This document shows positions 26,019 through 35,273 of a stretch of 64,000 nucleotides of DNA, in pieces; position 1 is the stretch's first letter, and each line of letters opens with the position of its first letter. This DNA comes from UBA4427 sp045106235. GTDB lineage: Bacteria; Myxococcota_A; UBA9160; UBA4427. Made by a program: the position numbers and the translations under genes. The stretch is taken from contig JBGCEJ010000005.1 of assembly GCA_045106235.1 (NCBI GenBank), forward strand, positions 169,961 through 233,960. The letters run 5' to 3'. The notes under the pieces are model-generated. The model had not been told where the DNA came from. It saw only the letters and a list, made by a program, of their open reading frames with translations, and made no database searches.

Positions 26019-26164
26019 GCGCAAAGCGTAGTCGAATCACGTGCGATCGGCAGTTCGCACCTCGGAGTCGGTTTTTTGCTCCGAACGCGGCTTGAGCATG
26101 CCCTGCAGATGCCGGAAGCTTCCGATCAGAAACGCCGTCCCTCCTCGAACTCCGGAGCTTGAAC

Positions 26165-27208
26165 ATGCGCGCACTCGTCTACCACGGACCCGAAGATATT
26201 CGCTGCGAGCGCGTCGATGACCCGACGCCCCGAGACCTTGATGGCGCCGTCGTCCGCGTCGATCGTGCGGGCATCTGCGGCTCCGATCTCCATATCTACT
26301 CCGGCCACGGCTTTTCACCCGACCCTGGCTATATCGTCGGGCATGAGGCCGTTGGCGAAGTCGTCGAGGTCGGCTCCGGCGTGCGACGCTTTTCCGTCGG
26401 CGACCGTGTCCTCGTTTCCGCCGCCTCGGGATGCGCGAGCTGTGAGCCCTGCCTGCGAGGCAACGTGACGCGATGCGAAAATGGCCAGATGGGCTGCTAT
26501 GGCCTCGGGCATGCGCTGCAGGGCTCCCAAGCCGAAGCGGTCTCCGTCCCCTGCGCAGACACAGGTCTCCGCCTGATGCCGGAAGGGATCAGCGACGACC
26601 AAGCCGTCCTGCTGACGGACAACCTGCCCACCGCCTGGTTCGGCGCGCGGCGAGCCGATATCCAGCCGGGAGATACGGTCGCCGTCGTCGGCCTCGGCCC
26701 CGTTGGACTTTGCGCCGTGGCCTCGGCTTTCGCGATGGGCGCGTCCAGGGTCTTCGGCATCGACCTTGTCCCGGATCGCCGACGCCATGCCGAAGCGTTA
26801 GGCGCCGAGGGCATCGACTCCGATGATCCGAAAGAGCGGGTGATGGAACTGACCGGGGGCGTCGGCGTCGACCGGGTGATTGAGGCGGTCGGCGCGGATG
26901 CCACGATCTCGCTCGCGCTTTCTCTGCCTCGTAACGAAGGCGCAGTCTCTGTTGTCGGCGTGAATCAGAACACCCATTTCGATTGCAATATGGCGCTCAT
27001 GCAGGTGCGCTCGCTGTCGTTCCATATCGGGCTTTGCTCCGTCCAGGCGGAACTGCCTGCGCTGATCCCCCTCGTTCAATCCGGGCGCATCCCGACCTCC
27101 GAAATGGTCAGCCACCATATGGGTCTCAGCGAAGGCGAGGAAGCCTATCGCCGCTTCGCCGCCCGCGAAGGCGACGTGCGCAAGATCATTCTCGACCCGA
27201 GTCGCTAG
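26165..27208 (+). CDS. Zinc-dependent alcohol dehydrogenase (MDR superfamily)
   Basis: Medium-chain dehydrogenase of 347 residues. Catalytic zinc ligands are in ICGSDLH and GHEAVGEV. The structural zinc site has four cysteines (CASCEPCLRGNVTRC). The NAD(P) Rossmann motif is VAVVGLGPVGLCAV with an acidic residue at the end of the next strand (FGIDLVPDR), favouring NAD. Start ATG 26165 follows GGAG; a TTG two codons before is less likely. It oxidises an alcohol or reduces a carbonyl; substrate unknown. Convergent with the molybdopterin oxidoreductase, 15 bp apart. Confidence 0.92.
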   Translation: MRALVYHGPEDIRCERVDDPTPRDLDGAVVRVDRAGICGSDLHIYSGHGFSPDPGYIVGHEAVGEVVEVGSGVRRFSVGDRVLVSAASGCASCEPCLRGNVTRCENGQMGCYGLGHALQGSQAEAVSVPCADTGLRLMPEGISDDQAVLLTDNLPTAWFGARRADIQPGDTVAVVGLGPVGLCAVASAFAMGASRVFGIDLVPDRRRHAEALGAEGIDSDDPKERVMELTGGVGVDRVIEAVGADATISLALSLPRNEGAVSVVGVNQNTHFDCNMALMQVRSLSFHIGLCSVQAELPALIPLVQSGRIPTSEMVSHHMGLSEGEEAYRRFAAREGDVRKIILDPSR

Positions 27209-27223
27209 GGCGCGATACGAACG

Positions 27224-29476
27224 TTAGGCGATGTCCGAAATGGACTGGGCGGTCGTGCCGGTCGCGGCCCCGCCAGCCTCAAGGACATCCTCTGCGATCG
27301 CCTCCACCGCGACCGGGATATTGCTCATCCGCGGGAGTCCCGTGTAGCGCTCGTAATCTTCATCGACCGCCGAGAGACGCCCCGTATTCGAACCGATTTC
27401 GCGCACCTGAGCGTCGAGCTCAGGTCCATCCCCCCAGCTATGGGTCATGGAAACAAGCCCGCGTCGCAGGTTCCGGTCTTCCGCCACGACGCCGAAGATC
27501 GCGGCTCGACTCGAACGGATTTGCACCAACTGCCCCGCCGTGAGGCCGAGCGCCGAGAGGTCCTCCGGATGCATATAAGCGGGGTTCGTGGTGAGGCCGC
27601 GACTCTGCCCAGGCTCATCTCGCCCGACCGAGTTGAGCACGTTCATCTGGCGCCTCGACACGAGTCGAAACGGCCAATCCCGGTCGGGATCAACAGCGCC
27701 GTGTTCCGCCGCCACCCCAGCGAGATCTTCCATCATCACCGCATTGCCCACATCGAGCCGGCCTTCCCAGCCCGCGTCCTTTGCTCCTACGAAAACCGGC
27801 GGATCTGCGAAGATCGCTCCGGCAGGATGCTTCCGAACCTCTTCGAGAGGAATTCGCGAGCCGGCAGTCACCATCTCGAAAAGCGCATCCGTCGACGGCT
27901 TCTCTTCCATGTCGAGAGGATGCCCCGCAACGCGCACCGTCCCCGAGAACGATACGGGCTTCACCGTCAGCTGTACCCCGAGGCGCTGCGCGAGACCATA
28001 GAAGAACTCCCAATCCTCAAGCAGATCCGAACCCGCAGGCGGCTCCGCGATCGCCGGCGTGTACTGCGCATAGGGCGCGGTCGTCCCAAAGCCGATCGCA
28101 TACGCGCTCAGGTATTCCTGGGTCAAAGTAATCCCCGGCATTTCAAGGGGATGCTTCACCGCGATCACGTAATCCGCGACCCGCGCCGTCGCCGACATTT
28201 TCGTATCGATCTGAACTAACGTATCGAGCGCCGCCATCGCGTCCAAGGTTTTCAGCTGATCAGGCCAAGCCGCGACGGGATTGCCGCCGTGACTGATCAA
28301 GATCCGAACCTGCCCTTCTCCGGGCGCGAGGATCTCGTCCGCCAGCGCCGCGGTCGGCATTCCTGCCGCGGTATTCGCAAGGTCCCGCACGCGCATCTTC
28401 TCGCCGAAGCCGTAGGCGTACTGCGCCATCGGCGGCATCGCCTGGGCCTTCGCGGGCATGGGCTGACCGAGACAAGACGGTTCCGCCACCGCGTCCCCCT
28501 CCCGCTGAAAGCGACCACAAATCGTATTCAGCGCCCGCAGCAGATACTCAAAGAGCGTCGTATGCCCGGACATGTTCGGCCCCGTCCCCGCCGTCGCGAC
28601 GCCTGGGCCACTCCCGGCGAAAGTCCGTGCCGCTTCGATGATCAGCTCCGCGGGAACGTCGGCGCGTTCCGCCACGCGCGCGGGCGTGAAGGGCTCGACC
28701 TCTGCCCGAAGCGCTTCGAAGCCCTCGACATGCTCTTCGACGAACGCGGCGTCATGCAGCCCCTCGGAGAGAATCTCGCGCAGGATCCCAGCGAGTAGAG
28801 CCACGTCCTCCCCCGGCTTCGCCTGAAGATGCAAATCCGCGCGCCGCGCCGTTTCGCTTCGACGCGGGTCGATCACGATCAGCTTCATCCCCCGCTTCCG
28901 CGCATCCGTGAGCGTCCGCCCCGGATTCGTATGCGGCACACCTCCGGACATTGCGACAAGCGGATTGCAGCCGATCAAGAGCAGAACCTGCGCTTCCGAG
29001 AACGGCGTCGGCGGCGCCATCCAATTCCCCATCAGCGCAGCCGCCACCATCTTGCCGGGCTGATCGATCGTGTTCGAGTTGAAGCCCATACGCGAACCGA
29101 TCGCCTTCAAGAAGGCGGAAGTCACCGCACCGTTCGCTGCCCCGGCATTCGTCGCCATCGTCCCGGAATACGTGGCGACGGATCGCGTCCCGTTCTCCGC
29201 GAGGGAGCCACGGATTCGCTCCGCAATTTCGTCCATCGCTTGCTCAACGGGAATGTCCGCAAAGCTTCCGTCGGGCTGTTTCTTCTGCGAGTGGAGGAGG
29301 CGCTTCGGGCTGGCCCAGACCTCGGCCATGTTCTGGCCCTTCACGCAGCAAAAGCCCTGGTACAGCGGATTATCCGAATCGCCCTTCACCGAAACCGGGC
29401 GCCCGTCTTCCATTTCAACGAGGACGCCGCAGCCTGCATGACAGGCCCGACAGATCGTATTCTTCCACTCAGCCAT
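27224..29476 (-). CDS. Molybdopterin (bis-MGD) oxidoreductase, DMSO-reductase family
   Basis: Protein of 750 residues. The N-terminal [4Fe-4S] motif is CRACHAGC followed by a cysteine pair 27 residues later in GFCCVKG. The bis-MGD binding domains (VLLLIGCNPLVAMSG, LIVIDPRRSETAR, PGEDVALLAGI, and the C-terminal barrel with LVSMTHSWGDG) are all present. No twin-arginine signal is seen, so it is cytoplasmic. At the expected metal-ligand region (about residue 138) the sequence is NTIDQPGK, without the Cys or Sec of formate dehydrogenases. No electron-transfer subunits are adjacent. Reaction cannot be assigned; hydroxylase, hydratase or reductase are all open. Divergent from the amidohydrolase at 29621. 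Confidence 0.9.
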   Translation of the reverse strand: MAEWKNTICRACHAGCGVLVEMEDGRPVSVKGDSDNPLYQGFCCVKGQNMAEVWASPKRLLHSQKKQPDGSFADIPVEQAMDEIAERIRGSLAENGTRSVATYSGTMATNAGAANGAVTSAFLKAIGSRMGFNSNTIDQPGKMVAAALMGNWMAPPTPFSEAQVLLLIGCNPLVAMSGGVPHTNPGRTLTDARKRGMKLIVIDPRRSETARRADLHLQAKPGEDVALLAGILREILSEGLHDAAFVEEHVEGFEALRAEVEPFTPARVAERADVPAELIIEAARTFAGSGPGVATAGTGPNMSGHTTLFEYLLRALNTICGRFQREGDAVAEPSCLGQPMPAKAQAMPPMAQYAYGFGEKMRVRDLANTAAGMPTAALADEILAPGEGQVRILISHGGNPVAAWPDQLKTLDAMAALDTLVQIDTKMSATARVADYVIAVKHPLEMPGITLTQEYLSAYAIGFGTTAPYAQYTPAIAEPPAGSDLLEDWEFFYGLAQRLGVQLTVKPVSFSGTVRVAGHPLDMEEKPSTDALFEMVTAGSRIPLEEVRKHPAGAIFADPPVFVGAKDAGWEGRLDVGNAVMMEDLAGVAAEHGAVDPDRDWPFRLVSRRQMNVLNSVGRDEPGQSRGLTTNPAYMHPEDLSALGLTAGQLVQIRSSRAAIFGVVAEDRNLRRGLVSMTHSWGDGPELDAQVREIGSNTGRLSAVDEDYERYTGLPRMSNIPVAVEAIAEDVLEAGGAATGTTAQSISDIA

Positions 29477-29620
29477 TCGACTCACTCCCGCGCAGTGCGC
29501 CGCCGAGACCAGCGGAGCACGTCGAAAGGCTAGCGCTCGAACGCTCGCCCTCGCCTCCCCATCTGGCTAGGGTTTCGACTTCCGCTCGACTCGTCGACGC
29601 AGACTAAAGGATCCTCCCCC

Positions 29621-31378
29621 ATGGCCGGCACCGCCTCCCCCTCGACTTCAACCTCGACCTCGACAAATCGCCCCCAAGGCAACCTCCTCATTCAGGGCGG
29701 CATGGTCATCGACGGCACAGGCGCACCCGCATTCCGCGGCGATGTTCGCGTCCGGGACGGATTCATCACCGAAGTCGGCGAAGGTCTCAAAGCGGCGGGC
29801 GGCGACGAAGAAGTCGTGGACGCTTCCGGCGCCTACGTCACGCCGGGATTCATCGACTCCCACACTCATCTCGACCCCTCCATGTTCTGGGATCCGAGCT
29901 GCGATCCGATGCCTCAACATGGCGTGACAACCGCGCTGATTGGGAACTGCTCGCTGTCCCTCGCCCCGGTCAAGCCCGAACATCTCGACGAGGTGATGGA
30001 CGTCTTTTGTTATATCGAGGACATGCCCATGGAAGAATTTCGCACGGGCATCCCTTGGAACTGGCAGACCTGGCGGGAATACCGCGACTCGATGAACGAG
30101 AACGGAGCCGCGCTAAATATGGCGTCGCTGATCGGGCATTCGATGCTCCGAATTTTCGTGATGGGCGCGGACGCTTGGACACGCGCAGCGACCACGGAAG
30201 AAATCGACGCGATGTGTGGGGAGCTCGCCGATGCGCTGGCGGCGGGATGTTATGGCCTCTCGACTTCGTTCTTTGATGTGGATCGCCAGGGCCGCTTCGT
30301 TCCGAGCCGACTCGCGGAACCCGCGGAGTTTGAGGCGCTGGCGAAAACGCTCTCGGATGCGGGGCACGGCTTCGTCGAGTTCATCCCGAACTTTACAGGC
30401 GAAGACCCGCTCGGCGAGATGAAGCTGATGGCAGAGACCTGGGGCGCCAAAGGCGTCACCTCGATCTGGAACGGCCTTCTCCACACCGAGCTCGCCCCGA
30501 ACCGCTCAAACGAACTCATCAGCTACACCGAAGAACTCCGTGACGCTGGCTCCGATATCTGGCCGATCGCCTCTCCGCGCACAATCGATTTCAACGTGAA
30601 CTGGGAGCAGACCATGGTGTTCATGATGCTGCCCCAGGGCTGGAATCAGATCATGCTCGTCACGGGTGTGGAACGCGAAGCGCTGCTCCGAGACGAGAGC
30701 TGGCGGAAGACTGCGCGCGAGGAATGGGACACGGTCGACAAATCCCTCTTCCCCAACACGCGCATCGAATACGCGCGCTTCACCTCGGTCACACGTCCCG
30801 AGAACGAGCGCTGGCTTGGGAAAAGCCTCGCCGACCTCGTCGAGGAACGCGGCGGCCACCCGAGTGATGTCTTCGCGGATTGGGTCCTCGAGAACGATCT
30901 CGAGCCCGGCGTTGTTGCGGTCGGCGTGAGCAATGGCGACGTCGAAGGCGTGACGGAAATGATCTGCGACGAGCGGACGCTGATCAGCGCGAGTGACGCG
31001 GGGGCGCACGTGCAGATGATGTGCGCCGCGGGCGACACGACGCTGCTCCTCACGCGACATGTGCGCGAGCGCGGAGACCTGACGCTCGAACGCGCGGTCT
31101 ATGAAATTACGGGGCGCCAATCGGAAGTGCTCGGCTTCAACGATCGCGGCTTCGTGAAGCCGGGATATGCCGGCGACCTCACGGTCTTCGATCTCGATGA
31201 ACTCGCGTGGAAGCAGGATGATTTCGTATCGGATTTGCCTTCGGGTGGGCGACGGCTACGTCGGCCGGCGGGGGGCTACCGCGCGACGGCGGTGAGCGGA
31301 ATCCTGACGCAAAGAGACGGCGAGACCACGGGCGCCAATCCGGGTCGCGTGCTGGATGCAGGAACACCCAAGCCGTAG
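29621..31378 (+). CDS. Amidohydrolase, D-aminoacylase (N-acyl-D-amino-acid deacylase)-like
   Basis: Amidohydrolase-superfamily protein of 585 residues. After a 25-residue serine/threonine-rich start, the composite beta domain begins (LLIQGGMVIDGTGAPAFRGD). The metal site follows (GFIDSHTHLDPSMFWDPSCD), then VTTALIGNCSLSLAPV, LIGHSMLR and, near the C-terminus, SDAGAHVQMMC, the usual active-site aspartate region. The C-terminus returns to the beta domain (GYAGDLTVFDLDEL). Length and motifs fit the N-acyl-D-amino-acid deacylase/dihydroorotase-like family. It hydrolyses a C-N amide or related bond; substrate is not predictable. A paralogue lies at 42733-44442. Confidence 0.88.
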   Translation: MAGTASPSTSTSTSTNRPQGNLLIQGGMVIDGTGAPAFRGDVRVRDGFITEVGEGLKAAGGDEEVVDASGAYVTPGFIDSHTHLDPSMFWDPSCDPMPQHGVTTALIGNCSLSLAPVKPEHLDEVMDVFCYIEDMPMEEFRTGIPWNWQTWREYRDSMNENGAALNMASLIGHSMLRIFVMGADAWTRAATTEEIDAMCGELADALAAGCYGLSTSFFDVDRQGRFVPSRLAEPAEFEALAKTLSDAGHGFVEFIPNFTGEDPLGEMKLMAETWGAKGVTSIWNGLLHTELAPNRSNELISYTEELRDAGSDIWPIASPRTIDFNVNWEQTMVFMMLPQGWNQIMLVTGVEREALLRDESWRKTAREEWDTVDKSLFPNTRIEYARFTSVTRPENERWLGKSLADLVEERGGHPSDVFADWVLENDLEPGVVAVGVSNGDVEGVTEMICDERTLISASDAGAHVQMMCAAGDTTLLLTRHVRERGDLTLERAVYEITGRQSEVLGFNDRGFVKPGYAGDLTVFDLDELAWKQDDFVSDLPSGGRRLRRPAGGYRATAVSGILTQRDGETTGANPGRVLDAGTPKP

Positions 31379-31700
31379 TTCAGCCAAGGGTCCGGAGAGC
31401 AGGAGCCGGGTCGTGCCCCACAAGGACGCCGGGGGTGCGGGGGTGCGGGGACGCGGGGACGCACCGATGCTGATTCCCCTCGCTACTCCGAAGCCTCCGA
31501 GTCGTTGACAATCCGCGGGCGCCGGATCCTCCGCCACGCCTCCGGGGCAGCTCGCGCGAGAGCGGTCTCAAGCCCACGGCGGGGCCCAAAACCCCGAAGG
31601 GAATCAAGCACTTGCGGCGATTCGGGGGCCCGTTTCCGCAGCTCCGGCGCTATTCTCAGGGGCGTTCGACCAGCTCCGGTCCCCTCATTGAGATACCCCC
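31379..31700. other. Non-coding gap with G-rich tandem run
   Basis: About 320 bases between the amidohydrolase and the XRE regulator. Open frames here are short and proline/arginine-rich with no motif. It holds a four-run G-tract (annotated separately) and the likely promoter of the regulator. Confidence 0.5.
31431..31458 (+). other. Candidate G-quadruplex motif
   Basis: Four runs of G (lengths 5, 5, 4, 4) are separated by TGC, TGC and ACGC. Short loops and runs of at least four G meet the usual pattern for a stable quadruplex on the plus strand, 53 bases after the amidohydrolase stop codon. Confidence 0.55.
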
Positions 31701-31943
31701 ATGAATCGCATTCGCGCAGCACGACAAGCCCTTGGATGGACGCAAAATGACCTCGCTAAGCGAGCCAATGTCTCTCCAAGAACGATTCATGCCGTTGAAA
31801 AGGGTCGACCGTGTCGCCAAGCCACCAAGCGACACATTTTGAATGCACTCGGCGTGCCATGGGAAATGCGAAACGAGTATTTCGTTCGCGCACGCAGCGT
31901 CCGCCCCGCCTCCATCGCCAGCAGCGAAGCGCAGAGCGCATAG
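31701..31943 (+). CDS. Small XRE-family helix-turn-helix regulator
   Basis: An 80-residue protein that is almost only a lambda-repressor-like domain: IRAARQALGWTQNDLAKRAN, VSPRTIHAVEKGRP (recognition helix), then ATKRHILNALGV. The C-terminal 20 residues are basic and disordered-looking. Base composition is somewhat less GC-rich than its neighbours. No toxin or modification gene is adjacent, so a toxin-antitoxin or phage origin is not supported. It is convergent with the C69 gene. Confidence 0.85.
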   Translation: MNRIRAARQALGWTQNDLAKRANVSPRTIHAVEKGRPCRQATKRHILNALGVPWEMRNEYFVRARSVRPASIASSEAQSA

Positions 31944-31959
31944 CGTCTCCCGTCGCGAA

Positions 31960-33240
31960 CTAGGCGGAGATCTCTTCGGTCAGCTCCGACGCGGTTTCGA
32001 GTAAGCGGTCCACTGTCTCCGACATGAAAGCAGTCAGGAGCGCATCGCCCTGCTCCGACTCATCACGCGCGTAGTGAGCCGCGGCCTCTTCTTCAACGCG
32101 CACTCGCGCAAGCTCGCGCTCGCGCTCGAAGCCAGCCCATCCCTTTTGAAGCGTGGGGAGATGACACGCAAAGTCGAGGCTGGCCTTCGCCTGCAAGCGC
32201 CGCATCGTCAGCCAGACAGAAGGTCCATTCGCTTCATCGGCACGGGCCAGCGCCGGCGGGATAACGCCTTCCAAATACGTGGGCACAAAAACCCCCGTAC
32301 AGGGTGTGGCAAACGAAATCCAAACCGGCCACGGCCGCATATCGAGATCTTCCGGAAGCCGCACGATCAGACTTGCCGTCGTCATTGAAAGATCGTCCGC
32401 ATGCATGCATACGCTGTAGCGATCCGGGTCCGAAGCCTCACGGTCTGCACTCGGCGGAAGAGACTGCACACCGTGATCTCGGAGCCAGGATTTCAGGCGC
32501 GCGATGTTAAGGGGCGCTTCAGCTAAGCAGGCCGAGGCCGCCTCCCGCCTTCGCTCGGTCAAGAACTCGGGCCAAGTCGGAATGGCGTAGGCCTGCTTGA
32601 AATCCAGTCGTTCGGAGCGTTCGCAGTAGCCCTGGGCCACGGCATGCCGCTCGAGATCGCGTGAACCGATCTGCCAATCCCCGCCCAGCGAGAGCGCATT
32701 CGTCATCCCGGCTCCCGTGACAGCCCGAGCTGCCCAGCCTCTCGCCGTTGTCTCGAGAATCCAGGCTGAATTGCCATCCGCGATGGAGAAGCTGTTTTGA
32801 TAGCCTTGGTCGTTTGCCGGCGCGAAGGCCGAGCCGCCCTGCCCGTGGGTTTCAACGAGCGACGCGATGATCTCAAGTGCTTCGCGCGCATCTCGCCCGC
32901 GTTCGAGTCCGAGACGGACCAGATCCATCCCGACAAGCCCGGGCTCGCTCTCAAGCGGGTCTCTCGACCAGGTCGCATGATTCCCGATCGCCACGCCGTA
33001 TTCGTTGACCCCTTGCTCAAAACCCCAAGACCATCCGGGTGAATGTCCCATGATGCGGTAGGTCTCGCCCACTTGGTCGATCTCGATGTGGGTACATCGA
33101 ACGCGTGATCCCCGCGGATGGAAGGCGGCGGGGAACTGGACGAAGGGCTGTGCCTCGTTGCCTTGGCGATCGCTGTTCTTCGCGAAGAGCGTTGCACCGT
33201 CGGTGGTTTGCTCGCCTCGGGCAAGCAGTGAATCGCACAT
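31960..33240 (-). CDS. Peptidase family C69/secernin-like Ntn hydrolase
   Basis: Protein of 426 residues starting MCDSLL, so the N-terminal nucleophile cysteine is at position 2, exposed after Met removal. It resembles C69 dipeptidases and secernins: TLFAKNSDRQGNEAQP, GHSPGWSWGFEQGVNEYGVAIGNHA, the SFSIADGNSAWILETT strand and WAARAV. The Ntn fold is complete and no propeptide or signal peptide is present. Dipeptide or acyl-amide hydrolysis is likely. Convergent with the XRE gene (17 bp between stops). Confidence 0.83.
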   Translation of the reverse strand: MCDSLLARGEQTTDGATLFAKNSDRQGNEAQPFVQFPAAFHPRGSRVRCTHIEIDQVGETYRIMGHSPGWSWGFEQGVNEYGVAIGNHATWSRDPLESEPGLVGMDLVRLGLERGRDAREALEIIASLVETHGQGGSAFAPANDQGYQNSFSIADGNSAWILETTARGWAARAVTGAGMTNALSLGGDWQIGSRDLERHAVAQGYCERSERLDFKQAYAIPTWPEFLTERRREAASACLAEAPLNIARLKSWLRDHGVQSLPPSADREASDPDRYSVCMHADDLSMTTASLIVRLPEDLDMRPWPVWISFATPCTGVFVPTYLEGVIPPALARADEANGPSVWLTMRRLQAKASLDFACHLPTLQKGWAGFERERELARVRVEEEAAAHYARDESEQGDALLTAFMSETVDRLLETASELTEEISA

Positions 33241-33385
33241 ACCCAGAGCCTATCGCGGAACGCCCCGCTTTCCCTCATCTTTTCGGCGCCCGCGCCGCGG
33301 AGGCGGAGACGACGGCAGAGGCAGAAGCAGAAGCGACTCTGCATTCGCCGAGCGGGTTCACTAGCATTCCGCCAGGGAGAAGTTG

Positions 33386-34216
33386 ATGCTGAAAGAGTTC
33401 GAAGGAAAAGTTGCGGTCGTCACCGGCGCGGCCAGCGGAATCGGTGCAGCACTCTGCGAAGGCTTCGCTGCACGCGGGATGTCCGTCATCGCCGCCGATA
33501 TCGACGCAGCGGGCGCAGAAGCCACCGCAAAACGTATCGGCTCGGCCGCGCACGGCGTGGCGGTGGATGTCGCTCAGGCCGACAGCGTGGCCGCCCTCGC
33601 CGACGAAAGCTTCTCGCGCTTCGGCCAGGTCGACGTCCTGTTCAATAATGCGGGTGTTTTTCAAGGCGGCCTCGCCTGGGAGCGCAGCCTCGAGGATTGG
33701 AAATGGAGCTTCGATGTGAACGTTTTCGGCATCGTTCACGCCATCCGATCCTTCGTACCGCGCATGATCGCCCAACAAACGCCGGGACATATTGTCAATA
33801 CGGCTTCCGTTGCGGCCTTCGTCGCTGGGCCCACTTCGGGTCCCTACGTTGTCTCGAAGTGCGCGGCCTTCTCGTTAAGCGAATGCCTCGCGCTCGACCT
33901 TCAGGCTGTCGGGTCCCAGATCGGGGCTTCCGTTCTCACGCCGAGCACGATCCAAACCGGAATCGCAACAACCGCCCGCGTGCGCCCCGAAAGCTACGGC
34001 AGCGATCCGACACCGGACGGAAAAATCGTCGCCGAACATCTCGCCAAACAAATCGAAACAGGTATCCCGGCGAGCGACGTGATCGAACCCGTCCTCCACG
34101 GCATCGAAACCGGGGAGTTCTTGATCGCCACCCAACCGAGCTATCAAGCGCAGCTCCAAAACCGCTACGACGCGCTCATGAAGAAGGAACTCCCGCCGCT
34201 CGCCGCAGTGGACTAA
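33386..34216 (+). CDS. Short-chain dehydrogenase/reductase (SDR)
   Basis: Classical SDR of 276 residues. Nucleotide site TGAASGIG, NNAG motif (LFNNAGVF), and the catalytic YVVSK preceded by serine (NTASVAAF). The aspartate after strand 2 (IAADIDAAG) favours NAD. The C-terminal loop is longer than average. Start ATG 33386 follows AGGGAGA. It is convergent with the SDR gene at 34222, with five bases between the stops. Confidence 0.93.
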   Translation: MLKEFEGKVAVVTGAASGIGAALCEGFAARGMSVIAADIDAAGAEATAKRIGSAAHGVAVDVAQADSVAALADESFSRFGQVDVLFNNAGVFQGGLAWERSLEDWKWSFDVNVFGIVHAIRSFVPRMIAQQTPGHIVNTASVAAFVAGPTSGPYVVSKCAAFSLSECLALDLQAVGSQIGASVLTPSTIQTGIATTARVRPESYGSDPTPDGKIVAEHLAKQIETGIPASDVIEPVLHGIETGEFLIATQPSYQAQLQNRYDALMKKELPPLAAVD

Positions 34217-34221
34217 TTCGC

Positions 34222-35010
34222 CTAAGCCATCACCTCATCGTCCAGCGCCGACCGATCCGAAACGGTCCGCGTGTTCGCCTGAAGCGTATGCGCCGTGACC
34301 GCTGACGAAGCGTCTGAGGCCAGAAAGAGCGCCACTTGCGCAATCTCCTCGGGAAGCGACATACGGCGGAGCAAGGCCGCCTTCGCGAACCCCGCTTCCC
34401 CGTTCGGATGGTTCGCCGCCCACTCCTTCATCACCGCCGTCGCGGTGGGCCCCGGCGTGATCGCGTTCACGCGAATCCCGAGATGCGCGACTTCCTCCGC
34501 CGCCGTCTGCGTTAGGCTGAGAACCGCTGCCTTGTTCGCGCCGTATGCGCCCAAATTAAAAGCGCCGCCAAACGCCGCGCCCGAGGACATGTTCACAATC
34601 GATCCCGTCCCACGCTCGCGCATCACACGGATCGCGCACTGGACCCCGTAGAAGACGCTATCCAAAACGATTTCCTGCTCGCGGCGCCAATCGGCGTCCG
34701 AGAGATCATGGACATATCCAGAAATCGCCGTTGCCGCGTTGTTGAGCATCACATCGAGCTGCCCCCATTCCGCGATCGCCATGTCGACGCAGGCCTCGAC
34801 GGTCTTCCTCCGCGAAACATCGCCGACCTGCGCAACCGCGCGGCCGCCCGCAGCCCGAATCGTCGCAGCGGTCGCCTCCGCCGTCTCCGCATTCTGATCG
34901 TTCACCACGACCGCAGCCCCTTCCGCCGCGAAAAGTAAGGCCGACGCTTCGCCAATTCCCGCTCCCGCTCCCGTTACCACGGCAATTTTCCCTTCGAGCG
35001 CTGGTCCCAT
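34222..35010 (-). CDS. Short-chain dehydrogenase/reductase (SDR)
   Basis: Classical SDR of 262 residues: TGAGAGIG, LNNAAT, NMSS and catalytic YGANK. The acidic residue after strand 2 (VVNDQNAE) suggests NAD. The start is the ATG at 35010, after GGAGGAGATGAG; an upstream in-frame extension of 15 codons is not conserved. The C-terminal SVTAHTLQAN is typical of the family. It faces three other SDR genes within 4 kb. Confidence 0.92.
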   Translation of the reverse strand: MGPALEGKIAVVTGAGAGIGEASALLFAAEGAAVVVNDQNAETAEATAATIRAAGGRAVAQVGDVSRRKTVEACVDMAIAEWGQLDVMLNNAATAISGYVHDLSDADWRREQEIVLDSVFYGVQCAIRVMRERGTGSIVNMSSGAAFGGAFNLGAYGANKAAVLSLTQTAAEEVAHLGIRVNAITPGPTATAVMKEWAANHPNGEAGFAKAALLRRMSLPEEIAQVALFLASDASSAVTAHTLQANTRTVSDRSALDDEVMA

Positions 35011-35273
35011 CTCATCTCCTCCCGGCCTTGGCCTGATTTCCTGCGCATAAATCATCGCGCATCACTCCCTCCCTGGCGATCGGACCGGACCGCATAGCCA
35101 AAGTCGCAAGAAGCGCACCGCCCGAAAAACGGCGAAATCAGCCGCTTGTTACCCACCCCCGCACAGGTCTATCGTCTGTGTCATGTGTCGGTATAGAAGG
35201 GTCCGCCGAGCGACCGCTTCGAACCGTCCGCGCATCACGCGCAAACTCACATTTCGAGCAGACCTTCTCTACT

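Noticed and set aside
31701..31943. XRE regulator as half of a toxin-antitoxin or prophage module
   Set aside because: No partner toxin, integrase or phage gene is adjacent; the neighbours are metabolic genes.
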